From contig CANNDC010000001.1 of NCBI GenBank assembly GCA_947503265.1, forward strand, positions 310,001 to 374,000: 64,000 bases of DNA, given 5' to 3'. A program made the position numbers and the translations under genes. Shown here piece after piece: positions 45,376 to 54,210 of the stretch; position 1 is the stretch's first letter; every line of letters begins with the position of its first letter. Below the pieces are notes generated by a model that saw nothing but the letters and a program-made list of their open reading frames with translations, had not been told where the DNA came from and did not search any database. The DNA comes from an uncultured Alteromonadaceae bacterium (GTDB taxonomy: Bacteria > Pseudomonadota > Gammaproteobacteria > Enterobacterales > Alteromonadaceae).

Positions 45376-48228
45376 TTGGCCGGCGAACACACGCACAGTG
45401 GAAACCCATATCGAGGACTCGCTTCTTTTGACGTAAAACACGCAAACCTGTTTGTTGGCAGAGAAGCGTTAGTTGCAAGGGCGATTGATAAACTTCAAAG
45501 TAAAGCGCAAGAACACAAACCGTTTTTGCTTATACTCGGTAAATCAGGTGCTGGAAAAGACAGCTTATTGCAAGCAGGTATTCTACCCGCACTCAATCAA
45601 TCTCAATCTTTTCCCGGTGTGAACCAATTCCTCTATACCTTCGTTAAACCTGCTGACTTGGGCCAAGATCCAATTAAAGGTCTAGTCTCTTCTTTTACTA
45701 CAGCGACTTCTGGAGAGATTTTTGATTCTTCTGAGGTGCGCGAATTAACCCATTTATGTAAGGAAAAGCCGCAGCAATTTATCGCGCTACTCAAACAAAA
45801 ACTCAATGACTTGCCAACCGGAGTAAGACTGGTTTTGGGAGTGAAACAGCTTGAACAGTCTTTTGTGGGTGACGATGTCAGCCAAACTCACCGACAAGTT
45901 TTCAGTGATCTGCTAGCGCGTTTAGCTACTGAGTTGGGGATCTTTGTCATAGTGACTATGCGCAGTGATTACTATCATTTTCTCACTGAAATGCCGGCTT
46001 TGATGGAGCTTAAAAAACAACGTGGTCAACTAGATGTTGGCCCTCCTTCCAATGCAGAACTGCTAGCGATGATACAACGGCCTGCAATGATGTCGAGTGT
46101 GCAATTTGAGGTTGGAAAAGAGGGAATGCCAAGTCTGGACTTGACGCTGGCTGAAAGAGCTGAAGAGTTCCCCAATGGTCTGGCATTGCTGCAATTTTCG
46201 TTACAGAAGCTGTATGAAACTCAGTCTAGAAACGGCATTTTAAACCATGCTTCGTATCGCAAAATTGGTGGTTTAGAACGGGCTATTTCAAACCACGCAG
46301 AGTATGTTTATGAGTCGTTAGAGCGCAAACACAGGAAACACTTTACCCGCACATTTACACGTTTGGCGAAAAAGTCCCACACAGGCGGATTTGAACGAGT
46401 TTGGGTGATTTCCGATGAATTGATGATCAGTGAACGTGCTAATCATCTAGTTCAGAGTTATTTAGATGCTGGTTTGCTTATCAGTGAAGTCAATGCCGAC
46501 GGGTTAGTCACTATCGCCATAATTCACAACTGCGTAATCGATCATTGGTCGCGCCTGAAAGAGTGTCTGGAAAGCAATCAAAAATTATTGATGCTAAAAG
46601 AGAATATGGAAAGCCAAGCTCAACAATGGCAAACCGCAACCAGACCTTCTGCTTATTTGCTGCTGCCGGGCAAAGCATTAGAAGAAGGCAAGTTACTGCT
46701 CAAGCACGGTGGTAAATTGCATCCAAGCGTTAAAGCATTGATTAAAGCATCTTTAAAACGTGTCACGCGCAATCGCAGAATCAAAATATTAGGGGCTTTG
46801 GGTGTTCTAGTCTTGCTTGGATTTACAATCAATAATGCGTTTAATTCAAAACTTGAGATGCGTTCGGTTCAAGCCAAGTTGGAAGAGAGCCACAAATTGA
46901 TCGAGTTTTTGATTGATGATGAAAGACGTCAGTTGGAACCCATGGGTTTGTTAGATGTGATGGAAGAAGGATCCGAACGTTCTTATCAATATTTTAGATC
47001 TCTGGGGCCCGACGATGCCTCAGGCAATGGTAAACGGAGTCGCAGCAGAACCTTCTTTAATATTGGTAAGGTACAATTGGAAATAGGCAATTATGACGCT
47101 GCATTGGAGGCCTTCGAGCAAACCTTAATACTCAACAATGAATTGGTCGAAGTTAATCCGAATGGTTACGAGTTTCGAGCAGAACTTGCTCAGACACTCT
47201 ATTGGAAAGCAACAACCTTTTTAAAAGCGGGGAATACAGACCAAGCGTTACAACATTTTCAAAGCTATCAAAAAACGGCCTTTGATTTGGTCAAGCTGAA
47301 GCCCGACAGTGAAGAGGCTAAAATCGAGTTGGCTCGCGCTTATTCAAGCATGGCGTCGATTGCTGCTTCTCGACAGCAAAAAGAACTCGCGATGCAACTT
47401 TACCTTGAAACCATTAAGTTTTCTGAGGGTAGGGTGTCTAAGAAAGAAGATATCCAGCTGTTGATTCAAGCCTACGATTGGCTAGAAAACAAATACAAAT
47501 CAGAATTGAAACTGCAAGAGTCAATTGAAATGTCTCAAGGCGAATTGATCGCCAAGAATCGACTGGTTGAGTTAGACAATACACCTGAAACCGTGTTGTC
47601 CGCGTCTTTGTCAACTTGGTCAGAGATATCAAATTTAATGTTGGTTGGTAAAAATACGGTAGCAACCAATAAATTACTCAAGCTTCGAGCAGAAAGTGCG
47701 CTCATGAGTGAACGATACCCAGAACAGCATGTGTGGAAATACTTAGAAGCATTTTCTTTGAGTCGGTTGGCGCAGATAAATCTAGTCGCTGGTCGGGGCG
47801 AAGAAGGAAAAAGCCAACTCATTGAAAGCTTTTTGATTTTAGAAGAACCTAACAGCCAAGCGGCAAGTACTTGGTTCGACGCCTACTTTGAACGCCAATA
47901 TTGGAATATTCGAATGCTTTATCAAGTTGAGCCTGACAGCTCTACGTTGGAAGCTGAAAATTTGTTAGTCAGTGCAGAGCGAGAAGAAGCCAAGAACTGG
48001 CAAATTAGGTTAATGAGTTTACAGAAAAGCACAACTAATATTCCGAATGAAGAAGAGTTGCGGGAGTTATCTGATCCTCAATCGTTAATTACCTACATTG
48101 AACAGGCCGCTCATTCGGCTGATGAGAAGAAACTAGTCCTTTTACGTGGTTTAGTTCCCCAAGAGATGTGGTCTAATCCGGACTTAGCTAGGCTCCGTCC
48201 GCAAATAAGAAAAGTGCTAAACGATTAG
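45376..48228 (+). CDS. nSTAND1 NTPase-like protein with membrane helix and TPR region
   Basis: 950 residues from TTG 45376, supported by AGAGGA 7 nt upstream; no in-frame ATG is near. The N-terminus N-P-Y-R-G-L-A-S-F and F-V-G-R-E is the nSTAND1 entry. The Walker A motif G-K-S-G-A-G-K-D-S is present. The Walker B position reads V-K-Q-L-E-Q instead of the usual V-D-Q-F-E-E. A sensor-like T-M-R-S-D-Y-Y and winged-helix region follow to about 460. A membrane helix lies at about 473-490, and C-terminal TPR-type helices run from about 550. No protease, kinase or WD40 effector is fused. Confidence 0.82.
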   Translation: MAGEHTHSGNPYRGLASFDVKHANLFVGREALVARAIDKLQSKAQEHKPFLLILGKSGAGKDSLLQAGILPALNQSQSFPGVNQFLYTFVKPADLGQDPIKGLVSSFTTATSGEIFDSSEVRELTHLCKEKPQQFIALLKQKLNDLPTGVRLVLGVKQLEQSFVGDDVSQTHRQVFSDLLARLATELGIFVIVTMRSDYYHFLTEMPALMELKKQRGQLDVGPPSNAELLAMIQRPAMMSSVQFEVGKEGMPSLDLTLAERAEEFPNGLALLQFSLQKLYETQSRNGILNHASYRKIGGLERAISNHAEYVYESLERKHRKHFTRTFTRLAKKSHTGGFERVWVISDELMISERANHLVQSYLDAGLLISEVNADGLVTIAIIHNCVIDHWSRLKECLESNQKLLMLKENMESQAQQWQTATRPSAYLLLPGKALEEGKLLLKHGGKLHPSVKALIKASLKRVTRNRRIKILGALGVLVLLGFTINNAFNSKLEMRSVQAKLEESHKLIEFLIDDERRQLEPMGLLDVMEEGSERSYQYFRSLGPDDASGNGKRSRSRTFFNIGKVQLEIGNYDAALEAFEQTLILNNELVEVNPNGYEFRAELAQTLYWKATTFLKAGNTDQALQHFQSYQKTAFDLVKLKPDSEEAKIELARAYSSMASIAASRQQKELAMQLYLETIKFSEGRVSKKEDIQLLIQAYDWLENKYKSELKLQESIEMSQGELIAKNRLVELDNTPETVLSASLSTWSEISNLMLVGKNTVATNKLLKLRAESALMSERYPEQHVWKYLEAFSLSRLAQINLVAGRGEEGKSQLIESFLILEEPNSQAASTWFDAYFERQYWNIRMLYQVEPDSSTLEAENLLVSAEREEAKNWQIRLMSLQKSTTNIPNEEELRELSDPQSLITYIEQAAHSADEKKLVLLRGLVPQEMWSNPDLARLRPQIRKVLND

Positions 48229-48265
48229 AGCTTCTCGACCAATTGAACATAGGTAGTTAATATTA

Positions 48266-49147
48266 ATGGGAGAAATAGCCGCGCTGAGTACGGCTCTGTG
48301 TTGGGCCATCGCTGCTCGCATGTTTCGGATTTTAGGACATAACTTTTCACCTCTTGCACTAAACCTTTGGAAGGGCTTAGCGGCAATCGGTATTTTACTG
48401 ATCATTACTCAGTTTTTCGTGCCCAGCATTCCGATTTCCAATAGTGCCATGTATTGGCTATTGCTGAGCGGCGTCATAGGTATTGGTCTAGGAGATACTT
48501 TCTTCTTTCAAGCCTTGAATAAAATCGGTGATAGTCAATCTATATTAGTAGCAGAAACCCTCGCGCCGATTTTTACTGCCTTATTGGCGATGGCGTGGAT
48601 ATCGGAATGGCTCAATTGGCAGCAATGGCTAGGCATAGCACTGGTACTATTTTCGGTAGACATGATTATTAAGATTCAGAAGCGTTCAGGCCAAGATATA
48701 TTTGTCCTCTCCGGGTATGTTTATGCTGGTTTAGCCGCTTTGTGTCAGGCTGTAGGAGCCGTGCTCAGTCGAGATATTCTGACATCAACTGGCATTGATG
48801 CCTTCAATGCCAGTCAAATACGTTTGTTGGGTGGTTTAGCAATCATAGTATTGCTTATGTTGATTACCAAACAGAAATGGTTACCAACCACAGACAATGC
48901 CAAAAAAACCTGGTTATTTTTTGCAGGTGCGACAGTCATTGGCACATTTGCCGCGCTTTATTTGCAAATGGTCGCCTTTACTTACACTAAAGCTGCAATC
49001 GTCCAAACCCTATTTGCTACCAGCGTAATCTTGTCCCTCGGTGTCGCTAAAATTTTGGGAGAAAAGGTCAGCGGCAAAACAACGATATGGTCAATTATAG
49101 CGCTGGTGGGCGTGGGAATATTGGTTGGCATGGAACACTTTATTTAA
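48266..49147 (+). CDS. EamA/DMT-family transporter
   Basis: 293 residues with ten hydrophobic helices arranged as two EamA repeats of five. The end of the first repeat, E-T-L-A-P-I-F-T-A-L-L-A, and the similar A-I-V-Q-T-L-F-A-T-S-V-I-L in the second are family landmarks. Inner-membrane drug/metabolite exporter or permease of unknown substrate. Begins 37 bp after the nSTAND gene. Its 3' end overlaps the convergent VOC gene by 4 bp. Confidence 0.9.
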   Translation: MGEIAALSTALCWAIAARMFRILGHNFSPLALNLWKGLAAIGILLIITQFFVPSIPISNSAMYWLLLSGVIGIGLGDTFFFQALNKIGDSQSILVAETLAPIFTALLAMAWISEWLNWQQWLGIALVLFSVDMIIKIQKRSGQDIFVLSGYVYAGLAALCQAVGAVLSRDILTSTGIDAFNASQIRLLGGLAIIVLLMLITKQKWLPTTDNAKKTWLFFAGATVIGTFAALYLQMVAFTYTKAAIVQTLFATSVILSLGVAKILGEKVSGKTTIWSIIALVGVGILVGMEHFI

Positions 49148-49560
49148 CTGTACCTATTTCGTTCTTCTGGATTATCACTGGAATATTCAACAAATTCGAC
49201 TTCAAACCCATCTGGATCATAATAATAGTGGTTTCTTCTGAAAGGGTCATCTGCACCCAGATTATTGGGTTCAAAACCCGCTGCTCCTAGTCGTTGTCTT
49301 AATTGGTCCAAGTTGTCAGTTTCAAACGCAAAGTGGGCAAGCCCGAGTTGAGTACTTTTTAAATCTCTGTTTTCTTTTGTTCCTTGATCGTTGAGGGTTA
49401 AGTAAGTGCGTTGGTCACCAAAATGAATCCATCGTCTAGGAGTGCCGTACCACTCCATATCCCCCTCACCACGAATGTGCCAATGGGGGAATGCTGCTTG
49501 ATAAAACCTTAAGCTTTTATCGATGTCTCTAACTACGATATTTAAATGTTCTAGTCTCAT
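49144..49560 (-). CDS. VOC-family (glyoxalase/dioxygenase fold) protein
   Basis: 138 residues, two beta-alpha-beta-beta-beta modules. It begins L-E-H-L-N-I-V-V-R-D-I-D-K-S-L-R-F-Y and ends D-P-D-G-F-E-V-E-F-V-E-Y, the canonical first and last strands. Candidate metal ligands are the first His, a His in L-A-H-F-A-F-E and the terminal Glu. AGAAGGAGA precedes the ATG. It lies downstream of a SoxR-type promoter and a 38-codon ORF, so a role in oxidative or redox-cycling stress is inferred. Confidence 0.85.
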   Translation of the reverse strand: MRLEHLNIVVRDIDKSLRFYQAAFPHWHIRGEGDMEWYGTPRRWIHFGDQRTYLTLNDQGTKENRDLKSTQLGLAHFAFETDNLDQLRQRLGAAGFEPNNLGADDPFRRNHYYYDPDGFEVEFVEYSSDNPEERNRYS

Positions 49561-49617
49561 ATTAATGTCTCCTTCTCTATTCGTTCATTGAGTAATCTGC
49601 GTGTGGTTGTGTGTCAT

Positions 49618-49734
49618 CTATTTGAAATACATGGTGTTGTGATAGTGAGGGCCAGTTAAGGATTTAACCTTCGCTAAAATGCGGCCCATTATGTGGTTAA
49701 TGGCTCTTATGGTCTTGGTGATTAAAAATTTCAT
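49618..49734 (-). CDS. Putative 38-residue cationic small protein in the SoxR-promoter transcript
   Basis: ATG at 49734 and TAG at 49618-49620. A strong ribosome binding site AAGGAAGG sits 8 nt upstream. The peptide begins MKFLITKTIRAINHIMGRIL and is basic (five Lys, two Arg, three His) with alternating hydrophobic residues, so it could be an amphipathic helix. It sits 34 nt after the predicted -10 box of the SoxR-type promoter and 57 bp before the VOC gene. I do not recognise a family. Translation is supported only by ribosome binding site quality and position. Confidence 0.5.
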   Translation of the reverse strand: MKFLITKTIRAINHIMGRILAKVKSLTGPHYHNTMYFK

Positions 49735-49767
49735 TTTTCGCCTTCCTTTTGTTTTAAGTGTTCACAG

Positions 49768-49798
49768 AATAAAACCTCAACTTAACTTGAGGTAAAGC
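49768..49798 (-). promoter_or_regulatory. SoxR-activated promoter with near-perfect SoxR box
   Basis: Positions 49777-49794 read CCTCAACTTAACTTGAGG, one base from the perfect dyad of the E. coli soxS operator. On the minus strand a -35 TTTACC (49793-49798) and -10 TATTCT (49768-49773) are separated by 19 bp, the overlong spacer required for MerR/SoxR activation. Spacing and order match the E. coli soxS promoter. It points away from soxR, toward the small ORF and VOC gene. It could also repress soxR. Confidence 0.85.
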
Positions 49799-49840
49799 GA
49801 TTTTTATACTATTTTTAAATTTTTTTGTGCAGGAGTCTTT

Positions 49841-50284
49841 ATGATTAATGATGGATTAACCGTGGGGCAGGTTGCGAAACGTTGTGGGATCAAGGTATCT
49901 AGCGTTCATTTTTACGAAAGCAAAGGCTTGATTTCAAGCAGCCGCAATAGTGGCAATCAACGCCGTTTCGCTAAAGAAGTACTCAGACGCGTATCTATAA
50001 TCAAAGCAGCACAAAAAATGGGTATTTCTCTTCAGGAGATTGGTGAGGCTTTTTCAACTTTGCCTAAACACAGAGCACCGAATAAATCTGAATGGCAAAC
50101 ACTCTCCACTCAATGGCAAGATAAGCTTAATCAACGCATCGTTAGCTTGCAAAATCTGCGCGATCGCCTCACTGGATGCATTGGGTGTGGTTGCTTGTCT
50201 ATGGAGCGTTGCCCCATGTATAACGATGGCGATCACCTTGGCGAAAATGCCGCCGGTCCGGTGTTGCTAAACGCCAAATACTAG
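49841..50284 (+). CDS. soxR: Redox-sensitive transcriptional activator SoxR
   Basis: 147 residues of the MerR family. The N-terminal helix-turn-helix has L-T-V-G-Q-V-A-K-R-C-G and H-F-Y-E-S-K-G-L. The [2Fe-2S] ligands follow C-x2-C-x-C-x5-C at residues 113, 116, 118 and 124 (C-I-G-C-G-C-L-S-M-E-R-C-P). It activates its target when the cluster is oxidised by redox-cycling agents or superoxide. No soxS is adjacent. The SoxR box 47 bp upstream indicates direct control of the divergent transcript, the arrangement common outside enterics. Confidence 0.96.
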   Translation: MINDGLTVGQVAKRCGIKVSSVHFYESKGLISSSRNSGNQRRFAKEVLRRVSIIKAAQKMGISLQEIGEAFSTLPKHRAPNKSEWQTLSTQWQDKLNQRIVSLQNLRDRLTGCIGCGCLSMERCPMYNDGDHLGENAAGPVLLNAKY

Positions 50285-50410
50285 GGGCTTTGACCTGCAA
50301 CATACTTTTAAAGCGAATCCTTCAAACAGCGTTTGTACTGCAAAAACATACTGCGACGTTCAGCATCCCCTGACAAATCCTATAATTTTGTCTTTAACCC
50401 CAAATTATGC

Positions 50411-50439
50411 TTGTTTAAGTCGTTGGCTTTATATACAAT
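50411..50439 (+). promoter_or_regulatory. Sigma-70 promoter for the rpsF-rpsR-rplI operon
   Basis: -35 TTGTTT (50411-50416), 17-bp spacer, -10 TACAAT (50434-50439), then a GC-rich discriminator TCGCGCCC typical of stringently controlled ribosomal promoters. The leader to rpsF is about 85 nt. Confidence 0.6.
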
Positions 50440-50529
50440 TCGCGCCCTTAAATCAGCCAACATCTTTTAGTTCCTTGTCTCAACACAGTCTGGCTGTACT
50501 GTAAGAGGCTACAACCGTAAGGAGCAACA

Positions 50530-50946
50530 ATGCGTAATTACGAAATCGTGTTTATGGTCCACCCTGACCAAAGCGAACAAGTTCCGGGTATGATTGAACG
50601 TTATACTGGAATTATCACAAATGATGGTGGAACTGTTCACCGTTTAGAAGATTGGGGCCGTCGTCAATTGGCTTATCCAATCGAAAAACTTCATAAAGCA
50701 CACTATGTTCTTATCAATGCTGAAGCTACTTCAGAAGCGATTGAAGAGTTAGAAACTGCTTTCCGTTTCAACGATGTTGTATTGCGTAACCTAGTTATGC
50801 GCACAAAAGGTGCAGTGACTGAACAGTCTCCAATGGCGAAAGAAGAACGCCGTGAAGAGCGTCGTCCAGAACGCACTGAAAGACGCGAAGAAGCTGCTCC
50901 AGCTGTTGCTGAAGAAGCTGCTTCTGATTCAGCAGATCAAGAATAA
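50530..50946 (+). CDS. rpsF: 30S ribosomal protein S6
   Basis: 138 residues. It starts [14 protein letters not shown] and contains [13 protein letters not shown], the S6 signature. The C-terminal tail after about residue 105 is rich in Glu/Arg/Ala, as in other gammaproteobacterial S6 that receives glutamate additions. The ribosome binding site is AAGGAG. S6 binds S18 on the 30S platform and its gene is followed 11 bp later by rpsR. Confidence 0.97.
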   Translation: MRNYEIVFMVHPDQSEQVPGMIERYTGIITNDGGTVHRLEDWGRRQLAYPIEKLHKAHYVLINAEATSEAIEELETAFRFNDVVLRNLVMRTKGAVTEQSPMAKEERREERRPERTERREEAAPAVAEEAASDSADQE

Positions 50947-50957
50947 GGAAACAGAAC

Positions 50958-51185
50958 ATGGCTCGTTTTTTTAGACGTCGTAAATTTTGCCGTTTCTCAG
51001 CCGAAGGCGTAGTAGAGATTGACTACAAAGATATCGCTTTGCTGAAAAACTATATCACTGAAAGTGGTAAAATTGTCCCTAGCCGTATCACTGGAACTAG
51101 CGCTAAATATCAGCGTCAGTTGTCAACTGCTATCAAGCGTGCGCGCTTCCTAGCATTGCTTCCATATACTGATTCTCACAAGTAA
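50958..51185 (+). CDS. rpsR: 30S ribosomal protein S18
   Basis: 75 residues: [33 protein letters not shown], and [11 protein letters not shown]. All are standard S18 features. It follows rpsF after only 11 bp, so no priB gene lies between them, unlike the E. coli order. Confidence 0.98.
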   Translation: MARFFRRRKFCRFSAEGVVEIDYKDIALLKNYITESGKIVPSRITGTSAKYQRQLSTAIKRARFLALLPYTDSHK

Positions 51186-51213
51186 TCACTGGCGTAATTA
51201 AGAGGTAGCAAAG

Positions 51214-51666
51214 ATGGAAATCATTCTACTAGACAAGATCGCCAACCTGGGCGGCTTGGGTGACACTGTCACAGTAAAATCAGGTTATGCACGTAACTTC
51301 CTTTTTCCACAGAAAAAAGCAGTTCCTGCAACTAAAGCTAATGTAGAAAAGTTTGAACAACAGCGTTCTGAACTAGAAGCCGGTATTGCTAAGCAATTGG
51401 CAGCTGCTGAAGCTCGCGCTGAAAAGCTTGCTGAGCTTGGCGAAGTAACAATTGCTGCACCTGCTGGTGACGAAGGCAAATTGTTCGGTTCAGTTGGTAC
51501 ACGTGATATTTCTGATGCTATTACAGCAGCGGGTGTTGAAGTGGCTAAATCTGAAGTTAAATTGCCTACAGGCACGTTACGTGAAACTGGCGAATATGAA
51601 ATTGATCTTCAGTTACATACAGACGTAACGACAGCAGTTAAATTGGTTATCATCCAAGAAGCTTAA
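51214..51666 (+). CDS. rplI: 50S ribosomal protein L9
   Basis: 150 residues. The N-terminal RNA-binding domain has [13 protein letters not shown] and [14 protein letters not shown] long connecting helix and C-terminal domain ([12 protein letters not shown]) follow. Last gene of the ribosomal operon and followed by a terminator. dnaB, its usual downstream neighbour in many relatives, is 9 kb away here. Confidence 0.98.
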   Translation: MEIILLDKIANLGGLGDTVTVKSGYARNFLFPQKKAVPATKANVEKFEQQRSELEAGIAKQLAAAEARAEKLAELGEVTIAAPAGDEGKLFGSVGTRDISDAITAAGVEVAKSEVKLPTGTLRETGEYEIDLQLHTDVTTAVKLVIIQEA

Positions 51667-51697
51667 TTTCTTGTAAATGTTCCAAATTGTTAAGTTT

Positions 51698-51724
51698 AAA
51701 ACCTCGCTTTTGCGGGGTTTTTTA
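51698..51724 (+). terminator. Rho-independent terminator after rplI
   Basis: Stem CCTCGC / GCGGGG with TTTT loop, flanked by AAA and a run of six T. Confidence 0.88.
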
Positions 51725-51837
51725 TTTGTAAAAAGAGTAATTTATTTGTAAATCACACAAAGGGTGGAAGATTTGTGGTTAAATTGTGCTAAATTCTAGT
51801 CATTGGATAGCTAGTTTTTAAAATCAAAGTCGCCAAA

Positions 51838-53361
51838 ATGAAATTTACCAAACACCCATTCTCAATCCTAGCCATATTATTTTCACTTTTTAGCGTGAGT
51901 GCTCTTGCAACTGACATTTTTAAAGCTGACCGGCTTTTTGAAAGGCAAGAGTATATTCAAGCGCGCACGGCGTATTTAGCTGCTGCAGAAATAGGAAGCC
52001 CACACGCCTACTATCAACTAGGTACTATTTATCTGCGCGGTCTTGACACGCAACAGGATGCAATGAAAGCGCTGATTTGGTTCTCCTTGGCCGCCGAATA
52101 TCAATTTAGTGATGCCGAGAATGTAGTGAAGGAAGTATTAGCACTGCTAACTGAAGAACAAAGAAATCATTTCACTCAAATCATTGCGGAATTCAAAGCA
52201 CAGTTTGGAAAAGAGCAAATCAACCAAAAGTACTTCCCTATCATCAACACAGCTAATTTAGTCGATAAAATAACCTTTGGTGGTGAAGGTAAGTTGGAAA
52301 ACGCTTATCAAGACCCAGATTTATTGTTAGGTAGTTTCGATGATGATTCGTTTTATGAAGAAGACTTTTCGTCTTTTGACTTCCAAAATGACTTTGATGA
52401 TGACACGGGTTTTGATACTGCCAATAATTTTGAGTCTGCTCTTGCAAGGCCAGCCCCGGTTGACTTGAGAAGACGACCTCCTTTCCTCATTTTGGACTAT
52501 GATGTTGGTTCTGACGGCTCAATTCGCAACATCGCCCAAGTACAAACCATTGGTTATGCCAATAGAACCATAGAGGTTTTCGAGCGCAACCCTCACCCAC
52601 AACCCACCTTCAAAGGAAAGCGAGTTGATTTCGTGAATCGCACCTACCTGGGAACAGCCATCTATAGTAAGTTTCAAATGCGAGACGAATACCAACGACT
52701 CTATTTAAAGATAAAGCGACTGGCTAAAAAGTTGAAGGTGAGTTCTGAGCGTGAAGATCAGTATCAATATGCAATGGCTTTGACCAGTTTTCAATGGCTT
52801 GATCAAGAAGAGGGTGAGGCAGAGAAAATACTTCAAAATCTGGTTCAGACTGGACACCCAAGCGCTCAATATGAATATGGCTTGATGTTGTATCGTGAAC
52901 AAAAAGATATTCCCACAGCAATTCACTGGATTTCTGAAGCTAGCAAATATGGCTTAGCCAGAGCCGAATACCTGCTTGGCAGGCTTTTGCATGTCAGTCC
53001 TTGGGTAGTGACGGATGAGAAAAAAGCGTTATTTTGGTATGAGTCTGCAAAAAACAAGGGGCATGGCGCGGCAACATTAAAAGCGGCGGAACTTAAACTT
53101 TTGGCTACAGACATCACTTTGCATGATTTGGAAGGGGCAATCGAGAATCTGCAATCTTTACAAGAAGAACAAAGTGATAATCCAGAATACAACTTCCTAC
53201 TGGCTATCTCTCATAAGAATCGCGAAAATCGTAATTTTAGAGATGTCGTAAAATATATGGAACGTGCTATCGATTTGGGTGATGACCTGAATTGGGATGT
53301 ATCCTATTGGGAATCACTTCTGGACGCATGGACAACCGGGTCGGTTTATATAGTAGACTAA
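51838..53361 (+). CDS. Exported Sel1-repeat protein with a possible TonB-C-like middle domain
   Basis: 507 residues. Signal peptide at about 1-24 (V-S-A-L-A-T). N-terminal Sel1/TPR units (Y-Y-Q-L-G-T-I-Y-L-R-G and A-L-I-W-F-S-L-A-A-E) occupy about 25-120, followed by an Asp/Phe-rich acidic linker at about 155-195. Residues about 205-270 contain Y-D-V-G-S-D-G-S-I-R-N-I-A-Q-V-Q, resembling a TonB C-terminal domain. More Sel1 repeats (A-Q-Y-E-Y-G-L-M-L-Y and A-E-Y-L-L-G-R-L-L) follow to the end. A terminator follows. Periplasmic role unknown. Confidence 0.75.
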   Translation: MKFTKHPFSILAILFSLFSVSALATDIFKADRLFERQEYIQARTAYLAAAEIGSPHAYYQLGTIYLRGLDTQQDAMKALIWFSLAAEYQFSDAENVVKEVLALLTEEQRNHFTQIIAEFKAQFGKEQINQKYFPIINTANLVDKITFGGEGKLENAYQDPDLLLGSFDDDSFYEEDFSSFDFQNDFDDDTGFDTANNFESALARPAPVDLRRRPPFLILDYDVGSDGSIRNIAQVQTIGYANRTIEVFERNPHPQPTFKGKRVDFVNRTYLGTAIYSKFQMRDEYQRLYLKIKRLAKKLKVSSEREDQYQYAMALTSFQWLDQEEGEAEKILQNLVQTGHPSAQYEYGLMLYREQKDIPTAIHWISEASKYGLARAEYLLGRLLHVSPWVVTDEKKALFWYESAKNKGHGAATLKAAELKLLATDITLHDLEGAIENLQSLQEEQSDNPEYNFLLAISHKNRENRNFRDVVKYMERAIDLGDDLNWDVSYWESLLDAWTTGSVYIVD

Positions 53362-53370
53362 TTTTTTAAA

Positions 53371-53395
53371 ACCCCGCAAATCTGCGGGGTGTTTC
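53371..53395. terminator. Terminator between convergent Sel1 and MOSC genes
   Basis: Perfect 8-bp stem ACCCCGCA / TGCGGGGT with a 4-nt loop. T-rich/A-rich flanks on both sides suit both directions. Confidence 0.8.
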
Positions 53396-53413
53396 TATGT
53401 TTCCCGTCTTTCG

Positions 53414-54046
53414 TTATCGGATACGCTTTGCCATTTTTTCTTTCCACTCCGGATCTAGGCCGATAGATTCACTGGCTAGTTCTAACAAGCTTGAGTCAGC
53501 CTTACGGTTAAAATGCAGCTTTACAAACCGCTTGATCGTCATGTTTGGGTTTGGTCTTTCTAGCAAGGTAATCTCGTCACCTACTTTTACTTCTCCGGAT
53601 TCCAGTACTCGGTAATACCAGCCTGTGATTGCGTGTGAAGCAACGACTTTATCTACGCCTTTAAAATTAAATTTATGCGAGATTTTCCAACACGGAATTC
53701 GGGGAGAACTCACTTGCACTTTGATCCCGCCTATTTGGTAGATATCGCCAATACAGACAGTGTCATCGGCCATTGTATCACTTGAAATATTTTCGCCGAT
53801 ACTGCCCGGCCAAGCTTTCTTATGCAATAAGGGACATTGTTTAATAATGGTTTCGTAACTGCTTAAAGCGAATTGATGTAAGGCTCGTTCACGGCCGCCA
53901 TGAAAGCGCTTATCAACTTGCACATCATTAAGCATGCCGAGTTCATTGACTTCGACCTTTTCTACAGGGCGTTTATCAATGCCAGAATATTCACCTTTGG
54001 GACCAAATGTTGTTCTTTTCCCCGCATACAAGCCTGTTACTTTCAT
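53414..54046 (-). CDS. MOSC domain protein (YiiM-like)
   Basis: 210 residues. The MOSC core contains V-Q-V-D-K-R-F-H-G-G-R-E-R-A-L-H-Q-F, G-S-I-G-E-N-I and S-S-P-R-I-P-C-W-K-I, where the Cys is the conserved molybdenum-cofactor-binding residue. The C-terminal helical extension matches YiiM, which gives resistance to N-hydroxylated base analogues through Moco-dependent reduction. Monocistronic. Confidence 0.88.
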   Translation of the reverse strand: MKVTGLYAGKRTTFGPKGEYSGIDKRPVEKVEVNELGMLNDVQVDKRFHGGRERALHQFALSSYETIIKQCPLLHKKAWPGSIGENISSDTMADDTVCIGDIYQIGGIKVQVSSPRIPCWKISHKFNFKGVDKVVASHAITGWYYRVLESGEVKVGDEITLLERPNPNMTIKRFVKLHFNRKADSSLLELASESIGLDPEWKEKMAKRIR

Positions 54047-54210
54047 TAATTACTCCATTGCTATTTCAAATCTGAGATAAACGCAGTGTTCGTCTGTATT
54101 AAAATATCGATTAGGTATCTTATGTATATTATGCTTTTCAGTAAAATCACCAAAGCATTAAGACGCGAAAGAAAGCATTAGGATTATTTTACTTATGCTT
54201 TAGGCTGTTG

